Shown here piece after piece: positions 1-7,279 of a stretch of DNA of 64,000 nucleotides. A program made the position numbers and the translations under genes. The first letter of the stretch is position 1, and each line of letters begins with the position of its first letter. Source of the DNA: Ottowia flava (GTDB lineage: Bacteria; Pseudomonadota; Gammaproteobacteria; Burkholderiales; Burkholderiaceae_C); assembly GCF_042680565.1 (NCBI RefSeq), contig NZ_JBHUEJ010000019.1, positions 310,001 to 374,000 of the forward strand. Direction: 5' to 3'. Below the pieces are notes generated by a model, which was not told the DNA's origin, made no database searches, and saw only the letters and a list, made by a program, of their open reading frames with translations.

Positions 1-410
1 GGCCGATGTTCGACGTGGCGGGGCCGCTGAAGCTGCGCGAAGGCGACAAGCTGCTGCTGTGCTCCGACGGCCTGTGGGGCAGCGTGGAGGACGAGGACAT
101 CGTCAACACCTTGTCGTCGGTGCCGGTGGCGGACGCCGTGCCCGCGCTGGTCGAGCAGGCTTTGCTCACGGCGGGCGACCACTCCGACAACGTCACCGTC
201 ATCGCGCTGGAATGGGAAACGCCCGCCGAGTCGCAGTTCCAGCCCAGCGGCTTCACCGAAACCCAGATGATGGGCGACGAGGTGTTTGCGTCCACCATCC
301 AGTCCGGTGGGCTCGACCCGCTGCTGGACGAGCTGGACGACGACGCCATCGAGCGCTCCATCGCCGAGATTAACGACGCCATCCAGCGCTCGGCTTCACG
401 CAAGCGCTGA
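1..410 (+). CDS. PP2C-family serine/threonine phosphatase, C-terminal part
   Basis: The window opens inside this gene; the reading frame is open from base 3, so the 5' end lies outside. The visible 135 or so residues contain late motifs of PP2C phosphatases: LLLCSDGLWGSV near the start and GDHSDNVTVI, whose aspartates bind the catalytic metal ions in the family. A C-terminal tail of about 60 acidic residues follows the domain. The family removes phosphate from Ser/Thr in the cytoplasm, commonly opposite a linked kinase, but no kinase is visible here. It lies 72 bases upstream of rph on the same strand. Family assignment is firm; the substrate is unknown. Confidence 0.85.
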   Translation, partial: PMFDVAGPLKLREGDKLLLCSDGLWGSVEDEDIVNTLSSVPVADAVPALVEQALLTAGDHSDNVTVIALEWETPAESQFQPSGFTETQMMGDEVFASTIQSGGLDPLLDELDDDAIERSIAEINDAIQRSASRKR

Positions 411-482
411 CCGGTGGCCGCCGCCGCGCGCCCGGCCCAGCCGGGTCGCGGCGCTTTCTTTTTTTGCGAGCAGAATTTGCCT

Positions 483-1217
483 ATGACCACCCACACCATT
501 CCGTCCATCGCTACCCGCGCGCCCGACCAGCTGCGCACCGTGCGCATTCAGCGCGGCTTCACCATGCACGCCGAAGGCTCGGTGCTGATCTCGGTCGGCA
601 ACACCCAGGTGCTGTGCACCGCGTCCGTCGAAGAAAAGGTGCCGCCACACAAAAAGGGCAGCGGTGAAGGCTGGGTGACGGCCGAGTACGGCATGCTGCC
701 GCGCGCCACCAACACCCGCGGCAGCCGCGAGGCGGCGCGCGGCAAGCAGACGGGGCGCACGCAGGAAATCCAGCGCCTGATCGGCCGCAGCCTGCGTGCC
801 GTGTTCGATTTGAAGAAGCTGGGCGAGCGCACCATCCACCTCGACTGCGACGTGATCCAGGCCGACGGCGGCACGCGCTGCGCCAGCATTACGGGCGCCT
901 ACGTGGCGGCGCAGGACGCCGTCAGCTGGCTGCTGGCGCGCGGGCTGATCGCCGAATCGCCGGTGCTGCACCCGGTGGCGGCGGTGTCGGTCGGCATCGT
1001 GCAGGGTCTGCCGGTGCTGGACCTCGACTACGCGCAGGATTCGGCCTGCGACACCGACATGAACGTGGTGATGACCGGCGCGGGCCACTACGTCGAAGTG
1101 CAGGGCACGGCCGAGGGCGCGGCGTTTTCCCGCGCCGAGATGGACCGCCTGCTGGAACTGGCCGAAAAAGGTATTGGCGAGTTGATTGCCATGCAGAAAC
1201 AATCGCTACTGATTTGA
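483..1217 (+). CDS. rph: Ribonuclease PH
   Basis: A 244-residue protein matching the whole length of RNase PH (family about 238), the phosphorolytic 3'-5' exonuclease that trims tRNA 3' ends. The signature stretch with RGSREAARGKQTGRTQEI lies at about residues 79-96 and the DCDVIQADGGTR segment at about 120-131. I chose ATG 483 because conserved sequence begins directly after it; an in-frame upstream extension is low-complexity and unconserved. The last codons (QSLLI and the stop) lie inside a copy of the dispersed repeat at 1200-1250, so the C-terminal tail appears to be repeat-derived. It is followed by rdgB, an arrangement common in proteobacteria. Confidence 0.96.
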   Translation: MTTHTIPSIATRAPDQLRTVRIQRGFTMHAEGSVLISVGNTQVLCTASVEEKVPPHKKGSGEGWVTAEYGMLPRATNTRGSREAARGKQTGRTQEIQRLIGRSLRAVFDLKKLGERTIHLDCDVIQADGGTRCASITGAYVAAQDAVSWLLARGLIAESPVLHPVAAVSVGIVQGLPVLDLDYAQDSACDTDMNVVMTGAGHYVEVQGTAEGAAFSRAEMDRLLELAEKGIGELIAMQKQSLLI

Positions 1218-1250
1218 TAGCTAGCTGCGCAGGTTGCTGTAGGGCTGGAG
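1200..1250 (-). repeat. Dispersed hairpin repeat, copy 1
   Basis: Reverse orientation. Contains TAGCTGCGCAGG and the nine-base spacer to the CGCTAC arm. It overlaps the final codons and stop of rph. Confidence 0.75.
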
Positions 1251-1260
1251 CCATATTTAT

Positions 1261-1863
1261 ATGAAAATCGTACTGGCGTCCAACAACGCGGGCAAGCTTG
1301 CCGAATTGCAGACGCTGTTGGCCCCTTTGGGCATGCAACTCGTGCGCCAGGGCGACCTGGCCATCGGCGAAGCGCCTGAGCCGTACCGCACCTTTGTCGA
1401 AAACGCGTTGACCAAGGCGCGCCACGCCGCGCGCGAAAGCGGCCTGCCCGCCATCGCCGACGACGCCGGCCTGTGCGTCGACGCGTTTGGTGGCTTGCCG
1501 GGCGTGGACACGGCGTACTACGCCACGCAGTTCGGCTACGACAAGGGCGACGCCAACAACGTGCGCGCGCTTCTGGAGCAGATGCAGGGCGTCGACCACC
1601 GCCGCGCCGCCATGGTCAGCACCCTGGTCGCGCTGCGCAGCGCCGACGACCCCGAGCCGCTGATCGCCGTCGGCCGTGTGGTGGGCGAAATCGCCCGCGC
1701 GCCAACGGGCGAAGGCGGCTTTGGCTTCGACCCCATCATGTTTCTGCCCGAACTCGGCAAGACCTTTGCCGAGCTGCCCCCGGACGTCAAACATGCCCAC
1801 AGCCACCGCGGCCACGCCAGCCGCGCCATGATCACGCTGATGCGCGAGCGCTGGCTGGGCTGA
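1261..1863 (+). CDS. rdgB: XTP/dITP diphosphatase (RdgB/HAM1 family)
   Basis: A 200-residue protein of the HAM1/RdgB family, which hydrolyses non-canonical purine triphosphates (dITP, XTP) to monophosphates and so keeps them out of DNA and RNA. The N-terminal nucleotide-binding motif SNNAGKLAEL occupies residues 6-15, DDAGLCVDAFGG lies near 68-79, and the C-terminal GEGGFGFDP and SHRGHASRA motifs are present. Length is normal. It starts 43 bases after rph, with only a repeat copy between, and is followed by hemW at 1941; the three genes probably share a transcript. The ATG at 1261 is the first conserved start. Confidence 0.96.
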   Translation: MKIVLASNNAGKLAELQTLLAPLGMQLVRQGDLAIGEAPEPYRTFVENALTKARHAARESGLPAIADDAGLCVDAFGGLPGVDTAYYATQFGYDKGDANNVRALLEQMQGVDHRRAAMVSTLVALRSADDPEPLIAVGRVVGEIARAPTGEGGFGFDPIMFLPELGKTFAELPPDVKHAHSHRGHASRAMITLMRERWLG

Positions 1864-1940
1864 CTCCACCGGGCTGTGCGGCGCAGGGCTTTGCCTGCGG
1901 GCACGCGACCTCCGCGCGCCAAGCCACCGACAATCGCGCC

Positions 1941-3170
1941 ATGCCCCACGATATTCAGCACTACATGCGGCCCGGCACGCTGCAGTTGCCGGCGCTGCCG
2001 CCGCTGTCGCTGTACGTGCACCTGCCCTGGTGCCTGCGCAAATGCCCGTACTGCGATTTCAATTCGCATGAGCGGCGGGAAGGCACGGACGCGAGGGCGC
2101 AGGAGCAACGCTACATCGCCGCCGTGCTGGCCGACTTGGAGGCCAGCCTGCCGCTGATTTGGGGCCGGCCGGTGCACAGCATCTTCATCGGCGGCGGCAC
2201 GCCCAGCCTGTTTTCTCCCGATGCCATCGACCAGCTGATCGCCGGCCTGCGTGCGCGCCTGCCACTGACGCCCATCTGCGAGATCACGCTGGAGGCCAAC
2301 CCCGGCACCTTCGAGCGCGAGCGCTTCGCCGCCTTCCGCGCTGCGGGCGTCACGCGCCTGTCGATTGGGGTGCAGAGCTTCAACGACGCGCATTTGAAGG
2401 CCCTCGGCCGCGTGCACGACGGCGCGCAGGCGCGCGCTGCCGTGGAAGAAGCGGCGCGCAGCTTCGACACCTTCAACCTCGACCTGATGTACGCGCTGCC
2501 CGGCCAGACGCTGGATGAGCTGAAGGCCGATGTCGACACCGCGCTGGCCTTTGCGCCGCCACACCTGTCGCTCTACCACCTGACGATCGAGCCGAACACG
2601 GTGTTCGCCAAGTTCCCACCCAAGGTGCCCGACGACGACACGGCCTGGGACATGCTGGACCACCTGATCGCGCGCACCGCCGACGCGGGCATGGAGCGCT
2701 ACGAAGTGTCGGCCTACGCGCGCGCCGGCCACCGCTGCGTGCACAACCTGAATTACTGGCAGTTCGGCGACTATCTGGGCATTGGCGCCGGCGCGCACGG
2801 CAAGATCAGCTTTGCCCACCGCGTGGTGCGCCAGGTGCGCCACCGCCAGCCCGATCTGTACATGGACAAGGCTTTGACGGGCGACGCGGTGGCGCAGGAA
2901 CACGAGGTGACACGGCGCGACCTGCCGTTTGAATACATGGTCAACGCGCTGCGCCTGCGCGACGGCTTCACGGTGCAGGATTTCACTGAAAAGACCGGTT
3001 TGCCCCCGAGCAGCGTGCGCAGTCAGCTATCAGAAGCAGAGCAAAACGGCTGGCTGGAGCAGGACGGCGCCTGGTGGCGGCCGACCGCGCGCGGCTTCGA
3101 TTTCCTGAGCGACGTGCAGCAATTGTTCCTGCCCGACAACGCAAATTCACAAACTCCCATGGGTAGGTAA
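1941..3170 (+). CDS. hemW: Radical SAM heme chaperone HemW
   Basis: A 409-residue radical SAM protein with the cluster motif CLRKCPYC at about residues 34-41, followed by GGGTPSL and the HemW/HemN-like C-terminal half (ALPGQT, LTIEPNT, NYWQFGDYLGIGAGAHG). In the family these proteins bind heme and deliver it to membrane proteins; older annotation as oxygen-independent coproporphyrinogen oxidase is usually wrong for this short subgroup, because the HemN-specific CxxxCxxCxC pattern is absent here. The ATG at 1941 precedes the conserved YVHLPWC segment by about 25 residues. A repeat-like sequence at 3008-3047 lies inside the C-terminal coding region. Confidence 0.93.
   Translation: MPHDIQHYMRPGTLQLPALPPLSLYVHLPWCLRKCPYCDFNSHERREGTDARAQEQRYIAAVLADLEASLPLIWGRPVHSIFIGGGTPSLFSPDAIDQLIAGLRARLPLTPICEITLEANPGTFERERFAAFRAAGVTRLSIGVQSFNDAHLKALGRVHDGAQARAAVEEAARSFDTFNLDLMYALPGQTLDELKADVDTALAFAPPHLSLYHLTIEPNTVFAKFPPKVPDDDTAWDMLDHLIARTADAGMERYEVSAYARAGHRCVHNLNYWQFGDYLGIGAGAHGKISFAHRVVRQVRHRQPDLYMDKALTGDAVAQEHEVTRRDLPFEYMVNALRLRDGFTVQDFTEKTGLPPSSVRSQLSEAEQNGWLEQDGAWWRPTARGFDFLSDVQQLFLPDNANSQTPMGR
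3008..3047 (+). repeat. Repeat-like copy inside hemW
   Basis: GCGCAGTCAGCT, nine bases, then AGAGC; nearly the same spacer end as the intergenic copy at 33487. It is read in frame within hemW, in a poorly conserved region. Could be chance. Confidence 0.4.
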
Positions 3171-3254
3171 TCGCTGACATTCTGCAGGCGCCTGGGCTGA
3201 CGTCGTGGACGCAAAGCGGCCCCTAAAGTCATGCCATCGCAGGCAGCGCTGGCT

Positions 3255-3273
3255 TTCGCGAATGGGTCGCGAA
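3255..3273. promoter_or_regulatory. Inverted repeat upstream of csbD
   Basis: TTCGCGA and TCGCGAA form a perfect 7-bp inverted repeat around five bases, 31 bases before the csbD start. It may be an operator or a 5' leader hairpin; no regulator is identified. Confidence 0.3.
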
Positions 3274-3304
3274 GGGGTGCTTGCAGGCGTCAGGAGACCA
3301 CCGC

Positions 3305-3517
3305 ATGAACGAGAACACCGTCAAAGGCAACTGGATGCAATTCAAGGGCAAGGTCAAGGAGCAGTGGGGCAAGCTGACCGATGACGATCTGGACGTGATC
3401 GCGGGCAAGCGCGACCAGATGGTCGGCAAGCTGCAGGAGCGCATGGGCATCGCCCAGGAAGAGGCCGAAAAGCAGGTCAAGGACTGGGAAACCCGCGAAA
3501 GCTACCGCTGGGATTGA
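3305..3517 (+). CDS. CsbD family stress protein
   Basis: A small 70-residue soluble protein matching the CsbD family along its whole length: MNENTVKGNWMQFKGKVKEQ at the N-terminus, then WGKLTDDDLDVIAGKRDQ. CsbD-like proteins are general-stress-induced in many bacteria but have no established biochemical activity. I chose ATG 3305, preceded by GGAGA eight bases upstream, rather than an earlier in-frame ATG at 3281 whose extra eight residues are not family-like. It stands alone on the plus strand between hemW and a convergent minus-strand operon, ahead of a strong bidirectional terminator. Confidence 0.92.
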   Translation: MNENTVKGNWMQFKGKVKEQWGKLTDDDLDVIAGKRDQMVGKLQERMGIAQEEAEKQVKDWETRESYRWD

Positions 3518-3560
3518 GCCTTTTGGGCTGAGGGCCGCGCGATGAGCGCACGGCCCTGAT

Positions 3561-3603
3561 ATAAAATACGCCGCCTTGGCTGTCGCCAGGCGGCGTATTT
3601 TAT
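3561..3603. terminator. Bidirectional rho-independent terminator
   Basis: ATAAAATACGCCGCC and GGCGGCGTATTTTAT form a perfect 15-bp inverted repeat (3561-3575 and 3589-3603) with a further TGGC/GCCA pairing inside. A/T-rich arms give a U tract on either strand, suiting the convergent csbD and LOG genes. Confidence 0.9.
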
Positions 3604-3648
3604 GGGCCCGCGCGTGCGGCGTATCCGCGCGTCCGGCCTCGCCGAGCC

Positions 3649-4254
3649 TCAGATTTCGTCCAGGCTCGTTGGCGCTGGAAAGCCCGCCGCCGTGACCAGA
3701 CGCTGCAGCAGGGGCAGGGCATCGCGGTCGGTGTCGATCAGCCGCCACTGGTGCTCGTCCATCAGCCCTGAGGCGATGCTGTGACGCACGAAGGTGAGCA
3801 GGTGGTCGTAATAGCCGCCCTGGTTCAGCAGGCCGAGCGGCTTGTCGTGGTAGCCGAGCTGGTGCCAGGTCCAGGTTTCGAACAGCTCCTCGAAGGTGCC
3901 GATGCCGCCGGGCAGCGCCAGAAAGGCGTCGGCGTGCTCGGCCATCAGGCGTTTGCGCTCGTGCATGGTTTCCACGATGTGCAACTCGGTGCAGCCTCGG
4001 TGGGCGTGTTCGCGCTCGACCAGCGTGCGGGGAATCACGCCGATCACGCGTCCGCCCGCAGCCAGCGTGGCGTCGGCCACTTCGCCCATCAGGCCAGCGC
4101 GGCCGCCGCCATAGACCAGTTGCCCGCCCTGCGCGCCGATCCAGCGGCCGACCGCCCGGGCGGTTTCCGCAAACTCAGGAGAACGGCCCGGTCGCGAGCC
4201 GCAATACACGCAGACAGAGAAGGCCGGTTCGGCCACGGAAGCAGCGTTGGTCAT
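3649..4254 (-). CDS. LOG family protein (TIGR00730, Rossmann fold)
   Basis: A 201-residue protein with the LOG family motifs GGGRAGLMG (about residue 46) and PGGIGTFEE (about 113). The family includes cytokinin riboside 5'-monophosphate phosphoribohydrolases, which release the base from a nucleotide monophosphate; the physiological substrate in most bacteria is unsettled. The ATG at 4254 overlaps the dgkA stop by four bases (ATGA), which supports this start and translational coupling. It is the last gene of a probable minus-strand operon running from the sigma factor gene at 6969 and ending at the terminator at 3561-3603. Confidence 0.9.
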   Translation of the reverse strand: MTNAASVAEPAFSVCVYCGSRPGRSPEFAETARAVGRWIGAQGGQLVYGGGRAGLMGEVADATLAAGGRVIGVIPRTLVEREHAHRGCTELHIVETMHERKRLMAEHADAFLALPGGIGTFEELFETWTWHQLGYHDKPLGLLNQGGYYDHLLTFVRHSIASGLMDEHQWRLIDTDRDALPLLQRLVTAAGFPAPTSLDEI

Positions 4255-4655
4255 GGCGGTGCGAAATGGGTGTACAGCGCCGCGAGCCAGACGCCGCCGG
4301 CCAGCAATAGGCTGAGCAGGACGGCTGCCGACCCCATGTCTTTGGCGCGCTTGGACAGCGCATGCCACTCGGGGCCAATGCGGTCAACCACAGTCTCGAT
4401 GCCGGTGTTGAGCAACTCGACGATCATGACCAGGAGAAGCGAACCGGAGAGCATCGCCACTTCCACCCAGGTGCGGCCCAGCCAGAACGATAGAGGGATC
4501 AGCACGATGGCCAGAATGGCTTCCTGCCGGAAGGCAGGTTCACGCCAGCCGGCGCGCAGCCCGGCCAGCGAGTAAAGGCCAGCGTGCCAGACGCGCGACA
4601 GACCAGTTCGCGCTTTCTGCGGGTTGACGAGGTCAGCGGAAGACTCAGGCGGCAT
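4251..4655 (-). CDS. dgkA: Diacylglycerol kinase, prokaryotic DgkA type
   Basis: A 134-residue integral membrane protein with three predicted transmembrane helices and the DgkA hallmark ELLNTGIETVVDRIG (about residues 79-93), followed by AKDMGSAAV. DgkA phosphorylates diacylglycerol to phosphatidic acid at the inner membrane, recycling lipid released during envelope glycan modification. Length is slightly above the usual 120, because of an N-terminal cytosolic extension of about 20 residues. Its stop overlaps the LOG start by four bases and it begins 33 bases after the RDD gene, consistent with co-transcription. Confidence 0.95.
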   Translation of the reverse strand: MPPESSADLVNPQKARTGLSRVWHAGLYSLAGLRAGWREPAFRQEAILAIVLIPLSFWLGRTWVEVAMLSGSLLLVMIVELLNTGIETVVDRIGPEWHALSKRAKDMGSAAVLLSLLLAGGVWLAALYTHFAPP

Positions 4656-4688
4656 GACGACAGGCGGATAGGGCTGCTGGAGTTTGAA

Positions 4689-5276
4689 TCACGTGCGTCG
4701 TCGGGCCAGATCGGGCTGAATATCGATCAGGCGGGTGCCGGCCAAAATGTCGTGCCAGAACTGCTGTTCGCGGTTGAACCGGCTGAGCAGCGCCCAGACC
4801 GCCACCCAGCCCAACAACAGCACGGATACCTCCAGTGCACTCAACTGCCAGGGACCCATCGCGGCCAAGGGCGGCAGGAACCAGACCCAGCTGAGCACAT
4901 AGCGCAGCAGCGCGCGGCCACCACCAAGGCGCTGACCGTGCTTGTCGACGACCTGGATGTGCCATGTTTTCATGGCCAGGGTCTGGCCGCGTGTCCAGAA
5001 CCAGACGAAGTAGAGCGCGGAGACGGCGAACAGGAAGGCCTGGAGAGCGTGCCGGTTGTCCAGCGCATGGCGGGTTTGGGTGCTGGCGCTGAACACGTAG
5101 CCGGCCACGAACACCACGCCGAACATCAGCATGCCTTCGTACATCCAGCAGGCCATACGTCGGCGCAGCGAGGGGGCGCGCCGCACGCTCGGTCCCGATG
5201 GTGACGGGGGCAGGGTGCCAGCATCGGGCAAAGTCATGTCCGGTAGGGGCGCTTGCGCCGCGCTAGAAGAGATCAA
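4689..5276 (-). CDS. RDD family membrane protein
   Basis: A 195-residue protein with a Pro-rich N-terminus, then the RDD-type opening helix beginning RRRMACWMYEG; the usual family aspartate is replaced by glutamate here. Further hydrophobic segments lie near residues 50-65, 80-95, 127-140 and 145-165, and the family pattern TRGQTLAMKTWHIQVVD is clear near 95-111. RDD proteins are inner-membrane proteins; a few have been linked to ion transport, but no role can be assigned here. It sits between a DUF3106 gene and dgkA in the same minus-strand series, with gaps of about 35 bases. Confidence 0.85.
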   Translation of the reverse strand: MISSSAAQAPLPDMTLPDAGTLPPSPSGPSVRRAPSLRRRMACWMYEGMLMFGVVFVAGYVFSASTQTRHALDNRHALQAFLFAVSALYFVWFWTRGQTLAMKTWHIQVVDKHGQRLGGGRALLRYVLSWVWFLPPLAAMGPWQLSALEVSVLLLGWVAVWALLSRFNREQQFWHDILAGTRLIDIQPDLARRRT

Positions 5277-5312
5277 GGGGTGAGGGTGGAGGCGCCGCCC
5301 CGCCCAAGCGGA

Positions 5313-5921
5313 TCAGCGCGACGACTTAACCGCCGAAGCTGGCGGCTGAGGCAGGAGTGTATTGCGATTCACATTCGCCGGTGCACGCAGCGTCGCGGGC
5401 GACTTGGCCGGGCCTTGTGCCGTAGCTTCGCCAGGACGCAGGATACGGTTGCGCGGCGCAGGCCGCAGCGCCGGTGCAACTCCGGCAGGAGGCTTGGGTC
5501 GGTCGCCGGCCAGGCGTTCGCGCTCTTCCGGCGGCAGGGCCTGATATTCCTCCCATTTGGCACGCTTTTCGTCGGCCGGCACCCGGCGCACTTCGTAGAA
5601 ATTCATGCGCGCCTGCGTGCGCTGCGCGGGCGTGAGTTGTGCCCACTCGCTCATGCGACCCTGAAGCGTCTCTTGTTCCTCACCCGTCATGCGGTTGAAG
5701 TTGTGGGTAACGGCGATCCATTTGCGCTGGTGGTCAGCGCCCAGCGAGCGCCACTGGCTCGCGAGCGGCTTGAGTGCGCTTTTCTGTTCGGCAGAGAGGC
5801 TGCTCCATGGCAGGCTGCCGGCAACAGGAAGCGCGCCGGAATCTGGCTGCGTCGATTGGGCCAGCACCGGCGGAGAGGCCAAAAGAGTGAGCAGCAGGAA
5901 AAACGGCAGCGCAAGGCGCAT
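5313..5921 (-). CDS. DUF3106 domain protein, secreted
   Basis: A 202-residue protein beginning with a clear signal peptide (MRLALPFFLLLTLL, then AQ cleavage region near residue 22). The DUF3106 core follows with WSSLSAEQKSALKPLASQW and repeated Trp-containing helices (LSEW-, KWEEY-type), then a basic Pro/Ala-rich tail. The helical pattern recalls periplasmic metal or stress sensors, but that is speculation. I prefer ATG 5921, which starts exactly at the signal peptide, over a TTG at 5945. Betaproteobacterial genomes often keep this gene after a sigma factor and DUF3619 gene, as here. Confidence 0.85.
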   Translation of the reverse strand: MRLALPFFLLLTLLASPPVLAQSTQPDSGALPVAGSLPWSSLSAEQKSALKPLASQWRSLGADHQRKWIAVTHNFNRMTGEEQETLQGRMSEWAQLTPAQRTQARMNFYEVRRVPADEKRAKWEEYQALPPEERERLAGDRPKPPAGVAPALRPAPRNRILRPGEATAQGPAKSPATLRAPANVNRNTLLPQPPASAVKSSR

Positions 5922-5941
5922 CGGGATCGGAAAACCTGGGG

Positions 5942-6406
5942 TCAACGGCCAGAGGCCGAGGAACGGTTGGCGCTGGTCTTCAGATACTGCACGAATCCAG
6001 GGTCGGAATAAGCTTCGGGTGGCAAGTCGTCCGTCAGGAGCGTGGCATCCAAATCGGCGACTTCCATGGTGCGATCATCGTCCTGAACGACGTTGACGGC
6101 AACCAAGCCGACCACCAACGCGCAAACAAGCGCCAGGGAAGTCAGGCGACCCCAGAACCCGAGCACGTCGTCGCCCAAGCCCAGCGCCGCAGCGCGGCCA
6201 TTGCTCAGAATGCTGGGCGCCGTACGCAGACGGGTTTCAACCGCTGGCTGCTTGCGACGCGCCAGCGCCTGCTCGCGCGCGGCGCGCAAGCGTTCCTGCA
6301 AATCGTGCGGCATCGCGTCGGCGCCGGCCGATAGGCGCGCGGCAACGCGCAGACCGAACCGGTTCTGCGCGACTTCTGCATGATGCGGGGGGTAAGGTCT
6401 GGTCAT
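5942..6406 (-). CDS. DUF3619 membrane protein, possible anti-sigma partner
   Basis: A 154-residue protein with a cytosolic N-terminal half rich in Arg and Ala, one transmembrane helix at about residues 89-107 (LTSLALVCALVVGLVAV) and a short periplasmic acidic tail. It matches DUF3619. The start overlaps the sigma factor stop by four bases (ATGA), so the two are translationally coupled. Topology and coupling are like those of anti-sigma factors, and I infer that role; no anti-sigma domain is recognisable. The next gene encodes a secreted DUF3106 protein that could complete a signalling chain. Confidence 0.85.
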   Translation of the reverse strand: MTRPYPPHHAEVAQNRFGLRVAARLSAGADAMPHDLQERLRAAREQALARRKQPAVETRLRTAPSILSNGRAAALGLGDDVLGFWGRLTSLALVCALVVGLVAVNVVQDDDRTMEVADLDATLLTDDLPPEAYSDPGFVQYLKTSANRSSASGR

Positions 6407-6969
6407 GGCGTAATTCCCTTGGCGCGCAGGGCTTTGGCGAGCGCCTGGACCGCACGCGAACAGTGTGTCTTGACACTGCCTTCAGAGCAACCCATGGCGG
6501 CCGCGGTCTCCGCAACGTCCATCTCCTCCCAGTAACGCATCAAAAACGCCTCTCGTTGACGCGTGGGCAGGGCTTGAATTTGTAACTCGATCGCGGCCAG
6601 GATTTCGTGACGGCGTGTGGAGTCCTCTGCGCTTTCGATCTGCTCGGTGTTGGACGCGCCCGCAAACGCCTCCAGCAGGTCGAAATCGCCATCACCATCG
6701 GGCGATTCGAAATCGCTCATGTTCGAAAACACGGCACGGCGCGTCTTCTGGCGCCGAAACCAGTCCAGCGTGCTGTTCGACAGGATGCGCTGGAACAGCA
6801 TGGGCAATTCGCCCGGCGGCTTGTCGCCATAGTGCTCGGCCAGCTTCATCATGCTGTCCTGCACGATGTCGAGCGCCGCATCCTCGTCCCGCACGTGGTA
6901 CATCGAGCGCTTGAAGGCCCGTTTTTCCACGCTTTTGAGAAAGTCGGAGAGTTCTTGTTCGGTGGCCAA
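6403..6969 (-). CDS. RNA polymerase sigma factor, ECF type
   Basis: A 188-residue sigma-70 family protein. Region 2 covers about residues 10-80, including DEDAALDIVQDSMMKLAEHY and the DWFRRQKTRR segment; region 4 covers about 125-180 with LPTRQREAFLMRYWEEMD and the helix-turn-helix GCSEGSVKTHCSRAVQAL. There is no region 1.1 or 3, typical of ECF factors. It heads the minus-strand operon and is divergent from ilvB across a 310-base gap. The regulon is unknown; autoregulation of its own operon would be usual. Confidence 0.92.
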   Translation of the reverse strand: MATEQELSDFLKSVEKRAFKRSMYHVRDEDAALDIVQDSMMKLAEHYGDKPPGELPMLFQRILSNSTLDWFRRQKTRRAVFSNMSDFESPDGDGDFDLLEAFAGASNTEQIESAEDSTRRHEILAAIELQIQALPTRQREAFLMRYWEEMDVAETAAAMGCSEGSVKTHCSRAVQALAKALRAKGITP

Positions 6970-7279
6970 GACGGTCGATCAGCGAAGGGCGCTGGGCACG
7001 GCGAAAGAGGGCGTTGGAGCGGATGGACACCGGCCCGAGTCGGGCCGGCGCCGGATTATGGCACCCCTTCGCCGGAACAAATTCCCCGGCGATGTGCGAC
7101 ACGGCTGCTGCAGTGCGATAATGTGCAATTGCAGTCAAAAAGGCAAACGGGTTACCGTCCGGCGACCGAAATAGGTCGTCAATGGCGTGTGGCCTCAAGT
7201 CCTGAAGCGGCCTCACAAGGGCTGGCAAGGGGCACCCAAGGTTTTTCGTCAGAGAAATTCTCGAAAGGTTCATCTCATC
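6970..7279. promoter_or_regulatory. Divergent intergenic region, sigma factor operon and ilvB
   Basis: This 310-base gap must hold promoters for both directions. A GATAAT hexamer at 7117-7122 is a possible -10 box for ilvB, but no good -35 box is seen at the right distance. GAAAGG at 7263-7268 is the ilvB ribosome binding site. I found no convincing branched-chain attenuator peptide or terminator here, unlike upstream of leuA. Confidence 0.4.

Noticed and set aside
1536..2903. A 455-codon minus-strand frame opposite rdgB and hemW
   Set aside because: Same reason: a G+C-driven shadow of well-supported genes.
7117..7279. An attenuator peptide before ilvB
   Set aside because: Short frames there lack clusters of Val, Leu or Ile codons and no terminator hairpin precedes the gene.
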